A DNA stretch of 64,000 nt from JACVRW01 sp963757815. GTDB lineage: Bacteria > Actinomycetota > Thermoleophilia > Solirubrobacterales > Thermoleophilaceae. Positions 1 to 8,425 of this stretch are shown piece after piece. Where the stretch lies: the NCBI GenBank assembly GCA_963757815.1, contig CAVWSN010000001.1, positions 1-64,000 on the forward strand, given 5' to 3'. The notes under the pieces were generated by a model. It saw only the letters and a list, made by a program, of their open reading frames with translations, was not told the DNA's origin and ran no database searches. The position numbers were made by a program, and so were the translations under genes. Every line of letters begins with the position of its first letter. The first letter of the stretch is position 1.

Positions 1-389
1 TAGCGGCCGGAGCCCCGGCTGCCTTCCTCGGGCCCGCCGTCGTAGCGGGTGCCGGGCGCCTCGTTCGAGGGCGCGCCGGCGGACGGTGCGCCGCGGCTGC
101 CCTCTTCGGGGCCGCCGTCGTAGCGGGTGTTCGGCGGCTGGGCCGGGACGATGGCGCGGCTGCCTTCCTCGGGCCCGCCGTCGTAGCGGGTGCTGCCCGT
201 CGGGGCGGGCGTGCTCACCTGTGTGGCGGAGCCGGCGCCGGCGCCGCTGTCGTCGTGGGTGGCGAGGACCACGACCGCGGCGGTGAGGCTAACGACGGCG
301 ATCACCGCGACGGCGAGCAGCGCGCGCAGCTGCTCGTAGTGGGAGCGGAGAACGACCGCGGGGTGCTGGGTTGGGAGCGCCTGGCCCAT
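1..389 (-). CDS. Membrane-anchored protein with TRYDGGPEEGSR repeats (3' end cut by window edge)
   Basis: An open frame starts at an ATG at 389 on the minus strand and runs off the window edge without a stop (129 codons seen). The protein has a short cytoplasmic N-terminus, one strongly hydrophobic segment at about residues 22-42, and then an exported Gly/Pro/Ala-rich region. That region holds three copies of the 12-residue motif TRYDGGPEEGSR, and a fourth probably begins exactly at the edge. I do not recognise a named family. The layout suggests a single-pass protein with a repetitive, acidic, low-complexity exterior. It is divergent from the BTAD regulator at 578, so the two may share a control region. 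Its function is unknown. Confidence 0.75.
   Translation of the reverse strand, partial: MGQALPTQHPAVVLRSHYEQLRALLAVAVIAVVSLTAAVVVLATHDDSGAGAGSATQVSTPAPTGSTRYDGGPEEGSRAIVPAQPPNTRYDGGPEEGSRGAPSAGAPSNEAPGTRYDGGPEEGSRGSGR
15..191 (-). repeat. Three 36-bp in-frame coding repeats (TRYDGGPEEGSR)
   Basis: Near-identical 36-bp units lie at 15-50, 93-128 and 156-191, each encoding the same 12 residues. The start-to-start distances are 78 and 63 bp, so spacing is irregular but always in frame. Third-position differences between copies indicate selection for the peptide rather than a very recent duplication. Confidence 0.85.
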
Positions 390-522
390 GACTGCCTCCA
401 GTCTGGGGGCCGCCGCTTGGGCGGCTTGCCCGGTGGTGTTGTGGGGACCGGCATCGGTGGTGATCATGCGCGGGAGCGGTCGCGCCTCGGTCACAGCGCG
501 GTAACGGGGCGGCAACGGCCGC

Positions 523-551
523 TTGGCGAGGCCACCGGGCTGCTGTACGTT
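523..551 (+). promoter_or_regulatory. Candidate promoter of the BTAD regulator gene
   Basis: TTGGCG at 523-528 and TACGTT at 546-551 are separated by 17 bp, which fits a housekeeping sigma promoter. Transcription would start about 20 nt before the ATG at 578. The rest of the 390-577 interval shows no gene. Confidence 0.45.
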
Positions 552-577
552 GGGTTCAACCCGGCTCGGGTGCCCGC

Positions 578-3466
578 ATGGAGTTCCGCATTCTCGGCTC
601 GCTCGAGGTCCTCGACGAGGGCCGCGCGATCACGCTTGGGGGGAGCAAGCAGCGGGCGCTGTTGGCGTTGTTGTTGCTGCACCCGAATGAGACGCTCAGC
701 ACGGACCGTCTGATCGATGAGCTGTGGGGCGAGCGTCCACCCGCCAACGCCGCCAAGACCGTGCAGATGCAGATCTCCCGCCTGCGCAAGGTGCTGGCGG
801 GTGAGGCCGGCAACGGCTCCGCCGGCGTGGTCGTTACACGCGAGCGCGGCTACGAGCTGAGGCTCGATCCCGAGCGCCTCGACTCGCACCGCTTCGAGCG
901 GCTCGTGGCCGAGGGCAGGCGCGAGCTAGAGGCGCGCCGCCCGGAGCGCGCCGTTTCAACGCTCGAGGGAGCGCTGTCGCTCTGGCGCGGCGCCCCACTT
1001 GCGGAGCTTGCCTACGAGCCGTTTGCCCAGGGGGAGATCGGCCGTCTCGAGGGCCTGCGGATCGCCGCGGTGGAGGAGCTGATCGAGGCGAAGCTGGCGC
1101 TCGGCCGCCACGCCGATGTAGTGGAGCGGCTCGAGGCGCTCATCGGCGAGCACCCCTACCGCGAGCGGCTGCGCGCGCAGCTGATGCTCGCCCTCTATCG
1201 CTCTGACCGCCAGGCCGACGCGCTGCAGGCCTACCAGAACGCGCGCAGGACCCTGGTCGAGGAGCTGGGCATCGAGCCGGGGGAGCGTCTACGCGAGCTC
1301 GAGCGGGCAATACTCGCGCAGGATCCGGCACTCGCGTCGCCGTCGGTTGAGGCGGTCGAGCCGGCGCCCGCGCCCGAGGCGGGGCCGCTCGACTCGGCAC
1401 GCGTCTCGGTCCCGCTTGCGCGGGCGCTCCGGTTCCCGGCGAGCGCCCCGTTCGTCGCTCGCGATCACGAGCTGGCGCGCCTGCGTGGGCTGTGGGCGGA
1501 GGTGGCCGGTGGAGCGCGCGTGGCGGTGATCGTGGCCGGTGAGGCGGGCATCGGCAAGACGCGACTCGCGGCAGAGCTCGCCCGCACCGTGCAGCGGGCG
1601 GGCGGGCTGGTCCTCTACGGGCGCTGCGATGAGGGTCTCGCCGTGCCGTATCAGCCCTTCGTAGAGGCCCTCCGGCCCGCGGCGACGGCGATGGGACCGG
1701 ATCGCCTGCGGGCCGAGCTCGGCCGCTTCGCACCCGAGCTCGTGCGGCTTCTGCCCGAGCTTGGGGCGTTGGGCGAGCCGGCCCGCGCCGACCCGGAGAC
1801 AGAGCGCTTCGCCATGTTCGAGGCGGTCAGCGCGCTGGTCGAGGCTGCGACGCGGGAGCGGCGCACGCTGCTCGTGCTCGACGACCTCCACTGGGCGGCA
1901 ACGCCAACGCTGCTCCTGCTCCGTCATCTGATCCGCTCCGAGCGGCCGCTGGGAGCGCTGCTCGTTGCCGCCTACCGCGACACCGAGCTCGACATCCGCG
2001 ATCCCCTGGCCCAGCTGCTGGTGGACCTGAAGCGCGACGCGAGCGTGGAGACAATGACCCTCGGGGGGCTCGACGAGCGCGAGATCGCCAGGTTGCTCGA
2101 GGCGGCGGCGGGACAGGCGCCGGAGCGGCACGGCGCCGAACTTGCCGCCCTGCTCCAAACCGAGACCGGCGGCAATCCCTTCTTCATCCACGAGCTCCTG
2201 GCCAACCTGATCGAGTCGGGCGCCATCGGCCGTGAGGGCGAGCGCTGGGAGGATCTCAGAGCGTCGGAGCTCGAGGTTCCGGAGGGGCTTCGGCAGGTGA
2301 TCCGCCAGAGGGTCGGTCGGCTGTCCGAAGGCGCCAGAAATGCGCTGAGCGTGGCAGCGGTGGTAGGGCCGACCTTCGCGTTCGCCACCGTGGAGCACGT
2401 TCTGAGCGGGGAGCCAGGTCTGCTCGACGCGCTCGACGAGGCGGCCGGGAGGGGACTGCTGGTGGAGGCCGGCCAGGGCGACTACGCCTTCGCGAATGTA
2501 CTGGTGAGCCAGACGATCTACGCCGAACTCAGCTCGCCGAGGCGCATGCGCCTTCACCGCCAGGTGGGCGAGGCGCTCGAGGCGCTGGTCGATGTGGACG
2601 CGAACGTCGAGGCGCTGGCGTATCACTTCGCCGAGGCCGCACGGGACGGCCAGGCCCGAAAGGCCGCGTCCTACGCACTCGCCGCGGGCCGGAGCGCGAC
2701 TGCGCGGCTCGGCTACGAGCAGGCGGCGGCTCACTACGAGCGCGGCCTTAAGGCGCTCGAGGCGGCGGACCAGCCGGACGAGAAACAGCGCCGCGAGCTC
2801 ATGCGCGCACTCCGCAAGACGCACTACGAGCCGCTCCCGGACCTCGGCGCGCTGCCCGGCTGGGTCTGGCGGCGCCTCCCCCGCCCGGGCAAGGTAGCGG
2901 TCGCGCTTCTGCCAGTCGTGGTGGTGGTACTGGTGCTGCTTCTCGGTCCCGGCATCGAGCGCGCCAAGCAGGACCGCACGCGCTCAGAGGAACAGCGGCT
3001 GGAACGGGCCCGAGCCGAGCGCGTCGAGCGCATCCGAGCCGAGCAGCGGCCGCGCTTCGGGCGTGCCGCAGCGGCAGGTGGCGACCTCGCCAGGCGCGAG
3101 CGGCTGCTCGATGACGTGACCGCAAACCTACGCGAGGACGCGCGCGCCCGCGTGGCCGCCGGGGCACTCGACGGACCGATCCTACGCGCGGAGTGCGAGC
3201 CCTTCCCGCGCACGGTCGACGGCACGGGCGCCCACGACGATCCGTCGCGCCGCTTCGGTCGCTATGCCTGCCTCGCCGTGACCCGCGACGTCGTCGGTGG
3301 GACGGGCAAGAAGATAGCGGCGGTCGGCCACCCCTACCGCGTGCTGATCGATTTCGAGAGTGGCCGTTACGGCTTCTGCCAGATCACCGGCTACGCCAGC
3401 CCCGGCAGGCGCCCAATTACTTCGGAACCGATCGTCCCCGTGCCGCGGGCGTGCGGCGGGACCTGA
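578..3466 (+). CDS. BTAD/SARP-type transcriptional regulator with ATPase domain, fused to a membrane-anchored tail
   Basis: This 962-residue protein has an OmpR-type winged-helix domain (about 1-90), a bacterial transcriptional activator domain (about 95-245), and a linker. An AAA/STAND-type ATPase follows, with Walker A GEAGIGKTR near residue 321 and Walker B LLVLDDLHWA near 430. AfsR/SARP-family ATPases normally end in a long TPR region. Here only the first TPR-like helices are present (about 700-740). The chain then changes at about residue 742 to an unrelated sequence: a basic stretch, a Val/Leu-rich membrane segment (about 774-795), an Arg/Glu coiled region, and an exported domain with four cysteines. 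It could be a true membrane-tethered regulator, or a join of two genes by deletion or assembly error. The domain calls for the first 700 residues are firm. Confidence 0.85.
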   Translation: MEFRILGSLEVLDEGRAITLGGSKQRALLALLLLHPNETLSTDRLIDELWGERPPANAAKTVQMQISRLRKVLAGEAGNGSAGVVVTRERGYELRLDPERLDSHRFERLVAEGRRELEARRPERAVSTLEGALSLWRGAPLAELAYEPFAQGEIGRLEGLRIAAVEELIEAKLALGRHADVVERLEALIGEHPYRERLRAQLMLALYRSDRQADALQAYQNARRTLVEELGIEPGERLRELERAILAQDPALASPSVEAVEPAPAPEAGPLDSARVSVPLARALRFPASAPFVARDHELARLRGLWAEVAGGARVAVIVAGEAGIGKTRLAAELARTVQRAGGLVLYGRCDEGLAVPYQPFVEALRPAATAMGPDRLRAELGRFAPELVRLLPELGALGEPARADPETERFAMFEAVSALVEAATRERRTLLVLDDLHWAATPTLLLLRHLIRSERPLGALLVAAYRDTELDIRDPLAQLLVDLKRDASVETMTLGGLDEREIARLLEAAAGQAPERHGAELAALLQTETGGNPFFIHELLANLIESGAIGREGERWEDLRASELEVPEGLRQVIRQRVGRLSEGARNALSVAAVVGPTFAFATVEHVLSGEPGLLDALDEAAGRGLLVEAGQGDYAFANVLVSQTIYAELSSPRRMRLHRQVGEALEALVDVDANVEALAYHFAEAARDGQARKAASYALAAGRSATARLGYEQAAAHYERGLKALEAADQPDEKQRRELMRALRKTHYEPLPDLGALPGWVWRRLPRPGKVAVALLPVVVVVLVLLLGPGIERAKQDRTRSEEQRLERARAERVERIRAEQRPRFGRAAAAGGDLARRERLLDDVTANLREDARARVAAGALDGPILRAECEPFPRTVDGTGAHDDPSRRFGRYACLAVTRDVVGGTGKKIAAVGHPYRVLIDFESGRYGFCQITGYASPGRRPITSEPIVPVPRACGGT

Positions 3467-3592
3467 TCGGCAAGACTGATTCGCGTCGGACTAGACCTTG
3501 ATCAGCGATCCGGCCCAGCCGCGGGAGTCGCTCTTGTGCTCGCCCCACGCACACCACGGATGTCCCTGCACATTTGGCCGACCGGCCGCGGC

Positions 3593-3871
3593 TTACGCTG
3601 CAGGCGACGCGAGTGCCGGCGCCAGCGCGTCAGCGCTTACGTCCACCGGCTCGGGCATGGTGATCGTGATCTTCCCGTCGCGATCGAGCAGCCAGCGGGC
3701 GTTGATGATCGTGAGGCCGATCACCTCGCCGGCTGTGTCGTAGCGGACGGCGTGTCCCTCGGGCGTCCCCACAGAGTCGGCGGCCGCTTGAGGTTCGCCG
3801 ACATGTAGGTAGAGGACGTCGCCACGCTCGTCGTAGGTCGAGTCCGTGAAGGTGATGTCTCCGATCGTCAC
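3593..3871 (-). CDS. DUF2283 family protein, possible antitoxin
   Basis: This 92-residue protein starts at a GTG at 3871. It has the DUF2283 pattern: a YDERGDVLYLHVG core, a central GHAVRYDTAGEVIGLTI strand pair, then a hydrophobic stretch before the end. DUF2283 proteins are small beta-rich proteins, often found next to DUF4258-like or other toxin-like genes. It begins three bases after the stop of the upstream gene at 3875-4186, so the two are probably co-transcribed. The antitoxin role is inferred from that pairing only. Confidence 0.75.
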   Translation of the reverse strand: MTIGDITFTDSTYDERGDVLYLHVGEPQAAADSVGTPEGHAVRYDTAGEVIGLTIINARWLLDRDGKITITMPEPVDVSADALAPALASPAA

Positions 3872-3874
3872 TCG

Positions 3875-4186
3875 TCATGACTTCGACCAGCCCGGCGGAT
3901 CGTCACGGCGACCGAAAGCGGTCACGACACGGGCCGGCCGCTCGCCGAAGTCTACGACCACAAACAGCCATCGGCTCGGGCCAAGGCCACGTCGCCAGAA
4001 TCGCGTCCGCGCCGGCCTAACGTCCTCCTCACGGTGATCTGGCGCGGCTACCGCGGCCATCACACCGGCCTGATGCCTGGCGATTTCTTTGTGCGCTTGG
4101 ACGATGTGTAGCCAGCCCCGCGCATCCAGGACGACACGGCGGCCATCCGGGTCGCCAACCTCGAGCAACACGCCTGATTCGGGCAT
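3875..4186 (-). CDS. Small toxin-like protein (DUF4258/RelE-like nuclease style)
   Basis: This 103-residue protein starts at ATG 4186. The pattern is a beta-strand entry VVLDARGWLHIVQAH, a PDHREEDVRPART segment, then GPSRWLFVVVDFGE and VVTAFGRRD near the C-terminus. This matches small ribonuclease-like proteins encoded beside DUF2283 genes, where conserved His and Arg residues lie in comparable places. It is the first gene of a two-gene unit with the DUF2283 gene. No experimental toxin assignment can be claimed from the sequence. Confidence 0.6.
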   Translation of the reverse strand: MPESGVLLEVGDPDGRRVVLDARGWLHIVQAHKEIARHQAGVMAAVAAPDHREEDVRPARTRFWRRGLGPSRWLFVVVDFGERPARVVTAFGRRDDPPGWSKS

Positions 4187-4204
4187 CGCTGTGAGAAGTC
4201 GTCG

Positions 4205-4220
4205 GCGGCCGTAATTCCCC
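4205..4220. repeat. 16-bp direct repeat, copy 1
   Basis: GCGGCCGTAATTCCCC here is identical to 7576-7591, and the match continues as GGC-TCCC with one gap and one mismatch. The two copies bracket the epimerase and GHKL ATPase genes. Confidence 0.6.
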
Positions 4221-4297
4221 GGCGTCCCGCTGATGCTCGAGCGGCCCGCCTCAATGTCATCCTGACGCGGGGCGCGGGGCAGATAAGGAGGCCGCTA

Positions 4298-5248
4298 ATG
4301 GACGCGACCGGCGATCACGTTGTCATAGGAGCCGCGGGCGGCACGGGCTCTGCGGTTGTCAGCGAGCTCGCGGCCCGGGGCCGGCGGGTGCGCGCCGTCA
4401 CACGCTCGGGCAGGGGGGATGTGCCGGAGGGTGTCGAGCAGGTGGCGGCGGACGTCGGCACCGCCGAGGGCGCCCGGCGGGCGTGCGAGGGCGCGGCCGT
4501 CGTCTACCACTGCGCACAGCCTCCTTACACGAAGTGGGCCGAGCTGTTCCCGCCGATGACCGAGGCCGTCCTCGATGGTGCGGCCGCGGCGGGCGCCAAG
4601 CTCGTGTTCGCGGACAACCTGTACGTGTACGGGCCGCCCGACGGCCCGATGACCGAGGAGACGCCGCAGCGGGCGCAGGGCAAGAAGGGCCGCATCCGCA
4701 TCGAGATGGCCGACGCGGTCCTCGGCGCGCACGCCGACGGGAGACTGCGAGTCGCGATCGGTCGCTCCTCCGACTACTACGGCCCGCGTGGGCACCACCT
4801 CGACCGTCGGCGAGAACATCATGAAGCCGGTTGTGCGCGGCAAGCGGGCGCGCTGGCTCGGCTCGCTCGACCAGCCTCATACGCTCAACTATCTGGAGGA
4901 CATGGCCCGCGCCCTCGTGACGCTGGGCGAGCGCGACGAGGCAGACGGCCAGGTCTGGCACCTGCCGGCGGCGGAGCCCCTCACGGGCCGACAGTTCCTC
5001 GAGCTGGCGTTCGAGGAGGCCGGGCACCCCCCAAAGATCGGCGTCGCGTCGCGACCGATGATCAGGGTCGGGGGCGCTGTTCAACCCGCTCCTACGAGAG
5101 CTCAACGAGACGCTCTACCAGTTCGAAAGACCCTTCGTGTCCGGACGCCTCGAAGTTCCAAGCCGCCTTCGGGCCGTTCGAACCGACCCCGCACCGGGCG
5201 GCGGTGAGCCGCACGGTCGATTGGTTTCGACGCCGATACGGCGTCTGA
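4298..5248 (+). CDS. NAD-dependent epimerase/dehydratase (atypical SDR), frameshifted
   Basis: An AAGGAG ribosome site at 4285 precedes the ATG. The N-terminus has the Rossmann pattern VVIGAAGGTGSAV. Later come ADNLYVYGPPDGP, a YYGP segment, a QPHTLNYLEDMARALVTLGE segment typical of NAD-dependent epimerases, and a C-terminal AVSRTVDWFRRRYG. The reading frame changes near 4787, 5075 and 5150. All pieces are recognisable as one protein of about 315 residues when joined. Indel errors are the likely cause, although real decay is possible. The substrate cannot be told. Confidence 0.75.
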   Translation: MDATGDHVVIGAAGGTGSAVVSELAARGRRVRAVTRSGRGDVPEGVEQVAADVGTAEGARRACEGAAVVYHCAQPPYTKWAELFPPMTEAVLDGAAAAGAKLVFADNLYVYGPPDGPMTEETPQRAQGKKGRIRIEMADAVLGAHADGRLRVAIGRSSDYYGPRGHHLDRRREHHEAGCARQAGALARLARPASYAQLSGGHGPRPRDAGRARRGRRPGLAPAGGGAPHGPTVPRAGVRGGRAPPKDRRRVATDDQGRGRCSTRSYESSTRRSTSSKDPSCPDASKFQAAFGPFEPTPHRAAVSRTVDWFRRRYGV

Positions 5249-5320
5249 TACGAACCGATCGGCTCGGTCCACGTCGCCAGAAGCGCTCTCGCCGCTCGCG
5301 CGCGTATCCTCGCCGCGGCA

Positions 5321-7424
5321 ATGACGGTCGACCCAGCCGCGGTCCGGCATGGTCGTGTTCGCGGCCGTTACTTTCGCGAGAATTTCGCTCAGGGAGGCAT
5401 CGATCTCGTGCAGATCGTGCCCGAGCTCGTGACGAACGCGGATGCGGCGATCGCCGCGCGCGGGGGTCGAGGGCGCATCGAGCTGTCGTTCGGCCCGCCG
5501 GATCCCGACTTCCTCGCTCGCTGGAAGTCAGAGCTGCGGCGGTTGCGCGTTCCTGCCCTGCTCGACTGGCGCCATGAGCTGACATGCACCGACGACGGGG
5601 AGGGGGTGAACGCAGCAGATCGTCGACGATCGGCTTGGGGCGCTCGGCGAGCGTCCCGCCAGCCAGGATCAGCGGGGGTTGTTCGGGCGCGGGTTGCGGG
5701 ACGTCTGGCTCGCCCAGGGCGGCGGGCGGATCGAGGGCGTCCGCGACGGCCGGCTCGTGGAGACGTGGTTCTTCCCCGCCGGCGGCGATGAGCCCTACGC
5801 CTTCGCTCACATCCGCGACGAGCCCGCCACGCGCCCGGCTGCGGCGGCTCTCGGTGTGGACGGAGCCGGCACGCGCGTCAGCGTGCCGCTCGCGCTCAGG
5901 CGACTGCCGCCTCCGGGACGGCTTCGCACGCTCGTCTCGCAGCTCGTCCAGCTGCGGCCGGTGCTCGAGGACCCGGACCGCGAGCTCTGGCTCGGCTTGC
6001 CGGGCGAACCGCTTCAGCTCGTCACCCACCCGCGCCCCGACCCTGACCCCGAGCGGCCCGTGCTCTTCGACCGCGAGGTGGAGATCGCCCGCGGGGTGAC
6101 CGCCCGGATCGTCGTCCGCCGCGCCGCCGAGCCGTTTACGCTCGGGCCCTCGCGCGCGACGCGGCGCGGTGGACTCGTGGTCCGCTCCGGCCGCGCCGCC
6201 CACGAGGCCACCCTCGCCGGTCACGAGGGCCGGCCTGGAGCCCGCCACCTCTACGGCGAGGTCTGGTGCGAGGCGATCGAGCGCCTGCAGCGGGAGGCGC
6301 TCGACTCCCCGCGTCCCGAGGTGGTGGTGAGGGTCGACCGCTCTGGCTTGAGCGAGCATCACCCGATGGTGCGCAAGCTCTACGAGGCGATCGACCGCGT
6401 CCTGCGACCGATCGTCGCGGCCGAGGAGCGGCGCGCCGGCGCTCACCTCGTCGCCCCCGGTCGCGCCATCAAGGCGCGCGACGCCGAGGGCCTGCGCACG
6501 CTCAACGACGCGCTGCGAGCGGCCTTCGAGGGCCCCGGAAGCGCCGGCTTCGTGGCCGGCGGTGCCCCCAACTCGCGCGCGCCTGTGGAGGCACCGCCAG
6601 AGCAAGCACAGAACGGCTCCGCACCGGGCGGGTACGAACCGAGGGCACCGACGCCGGTCGAGGCCGAGGCGCCCGCTCTTCGGTTCAGGCAGTCGCCGAT
6701 TCGCCTCCATCCGGGCGAGACGAGGCAGACGTCGCTCGTGATCGATCCGCGGCGCATCCCGCCCGGCGCGCAGATCGGCGTCGCCGCCGATCCCGGCCTC
6801 TGGGTCAAGGCACGGTCGGACCAGGTTCCGAGACCAGGTGCTCGCGGCCTATCGAGCGTCCGCCTCGATCTGCGGGCCCGTGTGACCGTGGAGCCCGGCT
6901 CGCGGCTCGCGGTACTGGCCGAGGCCGGCGAGCACACCGCCGAGCTCGAGGTGGTGATCGTGCGTCACCACGCGAGCGGCTGGGTGCGCGAGATCGCTCG
7001 CAAGGACGAAGACGCCGTAATCGAGGCACAGTTCGATCCGGAGAGCGGCGTCGTGACCGTCTACGAAGGCCGGCGCGAGTTCAAGGCGCTCGAGCGCTCC
7101 GCCCGCCGCGGTGGGATCCCCAAGCGGCGGGTGCGCGAGTACCTGCCCTACCGCATGCTCGAGGTCGAGGTGGCGGCGAACGCGGTGTACGCCTGGGCCG
7201 CCGGGCGGATTGTCGAAAGCCGCTTGCCCGGGGAGCGTCCTTCCGACCCGGCCGACTACGCCCACGCGGTCCACGCCGAGGCCCAGGCCCTCCGGCATCG
7301 ATTCCACGAGAGGCTCATGCGGGCGTTCCTCGAGCCCGAGGTATTCGAGGGGCGGGTCCGTGCGGAACCGGAGGAGTCGCGGCGAGGGACGAGCGGCGTT
7401 CAGGAGAGCCTGCTGGGAGGGTGA
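5321..7424 (+). CDS. GHKL-type ATPase (Bergerat fold) with long C-terminal region, frameshifted
   Basis: The N-terminus has IVPELVTNADAAIAA, the Bergerat N-box with the Glu and Asn that bind Mg-ATP. DDGEGV follows near residue 90 as the G1 box. The frame then shifts once near 5610-5680 and continues with LFGRGLRDVWLAQGG, a G2-like segment of Hsp90/MutL/MORC-type ATPases. Downstream are a middle domain, a Pro/Ala-rich linker, a beta-sandwich-like part (about residues 455-560, RLHPGETRQTSLVIDP onward) and a helical C-terminus. The total is about 700 residues. It is not a sensor kinase, because no receiver or phospho-His region is visible. The role is unknown. DNA-acting or defence functions are known for distant relatives. 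Confidence 0.7.
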
Positions 7425-7453
7425 TCGAGCACGCGCGCGCCCCGAGGTGCGGC

Positions 7454-7600
7454 TCACACCCCAAGCAGCTCCGGCACGTCCGCGATCGAGTCCACCGTCG
7501 CCGGCGGCTCGATGCCCGAGGCGGCTGCCGCGTCCGCCGGTACTTGCCGGCGCGACCAGGATGCGCCGAACGCCCGCGGCCGTAATTCCCCCGGCCTCCC
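7454..7600 (-). pseudogene. 3' relic of a HAD-IIA phosphatase gene
   Basis: On the minus strand this stretch matches the last 45 or so codons of the intact HAD-IIA gene at 9348-10133. It has ILV, GKYR, AAAASGIEP-ATVDSIA-VP and LG before a TGA at 7454, with at least one frame change. Nothing of the catalytic N-terminal part remains. It is a degenerate second copy, left by duplication or by deletion of a neighbouring gene. Confidence 0.7.
7576..7591. repeat. 16-bp direct repeat, copy 2
   Basis: Identical to 4205-4220. It lies inside the end of the HAD relic and so marks the right border of the epimerase/GHKL block. Confidence 0.6.
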
Positions 7601-7650
7601 CCGGTTGGAACCGCATCGACGGTCCACCAACCACTCAAGGAGAGGTCACG

Positions 7651-8352
7651 ATGCGCTCCATCCTCAGGCGCCGTCCCTCGGCGGCGATCATCATTTCCTG
7701 TCTCGCGCTGTTCATGGCGCTCGGCGGGGTTTCGTACGGGTTTGCGGCTGGTTCGATCGACAGCCGCGAGATCCTCAACAACGACGTTCGCGGCAAGGAT
7801 GTTCGGCAGAGCACCCTGACGGGCGCCGACGTCAAGCTCGATTCGCTCGGCGGCGCCGATGTCGACGAGTCCTCGCTCGGCAAGGTGCCGGCCGCGGCGG
7901 CGGCCGACAACGCGGCGCAGGCCGGGAACGCCAACACCGTCGGCGGCGTGCCGGCCGAGGCGCTCACGATCGGTCGCAGCGGGTTCGACGACCTCTGTGA
8001 GCCGGGGGTCGCCGCGATCAAGTGCGCGACGGTCACGCTCGGGCTTCCCCGTCCGGGGCGGGTCCTCGTGACCACGGGCGGCCAGTGGCACAGCGACGAC
8101 CCAGCCGGCACCTCGCTCCGCGGTCTCTGCCGCATCCTCCACAACGGGGCGCAGCTCACGGTCCCGACGGAGGAGGGCTCGCTCTCCCAGCAGACCGACG
8201 GCAACCAGGAGCAGGCGATGTCGGCTCAGACCATCGTCACGAACGTGCTGGCGGCGGGCGACCACGAGTTCTCGCTGTCCTGCTCGGACGACGTCGGTGA
8301 CATGGACTTCACCGACACCCGCATCTCGGCTGTCCTGCTCGGCTCGAGCTGA
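7651..8352 (+). CDS. Exported protein with stepwise pentapeptide-like N-terminal region
   Basis: An AAGGAGAGGT ribosome site precedes ATG 7651. The 233-residue product starts with a basic segment and a signal/anchor (AIIISCLALFMALGGVSYGFAAG). Next is a repeat-like run with NND, RGKD, RQST, TGAD and KLDS steps, then an Ala/Asn-rich stretch ending NANTVGG. The C-terminal 110 residues form a beta-rich domain with four Cys (LCEPG, IKCAT, GLCRI, LSCSD), probably two disulfides. This layout is common in exported proteins of Thermoleophilia. The function is unknown. Confidence 0.75.
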   Translation: MRSILRRRPSAAIIISCLALFMALGGVSYGFAAGSIDSREILNNDVRGKDVRQSTLTGADVKLDSLGGADVDESSLGKVPAAAAADNAAQAGNANTVGGVPAEALTIGRSGFDDLCEPGVAAIKCATVTLGLPRPGRVLVTTGGQWHSDDPAGTSLRGLCRILHNGAQLTVPTEEGSLSQQTDGNQEQAMSAQTIVTNVLAAGDHEFSLSCSDDVGDMDFTDTRISAVLLGSS

Positions 8353-8379
8353 GCAAGTAGTCGGCAGGCGCACCACCGG

Positions 8380-8403
8380 AGGGGCCCCTAGCCAGGGGCC
8401 CCT
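8380..8403. terminator. Bidirectional terminator hairpin
   Basis: A perfect 9-bp stem AGGGGCCCC/GGGGCCCCT with a 6-nt loop is followed by CTTT. It lies between the converging genes at 7651-8352 and 8426-9313 and could serve both. Confidence 0.7.
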
Positions 8404-8425
8404 CTTTCGCGGACTGCAGCGGCTG

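Noticed and set aside
15..191. CRISPR-like array
   Set aside because: The 36-bp repeats are in frame, vary at third positions, have unequal and short spacers, and encode a conserved peptide. No cas gene is present.
5115..6710. 531-codon minus-strand open frame
   Set aside because: Opposite to the epimerase and GHKL ATPase genes, which carry conserved motifs. The minus frame is Arg/Ala-rich without motifs.
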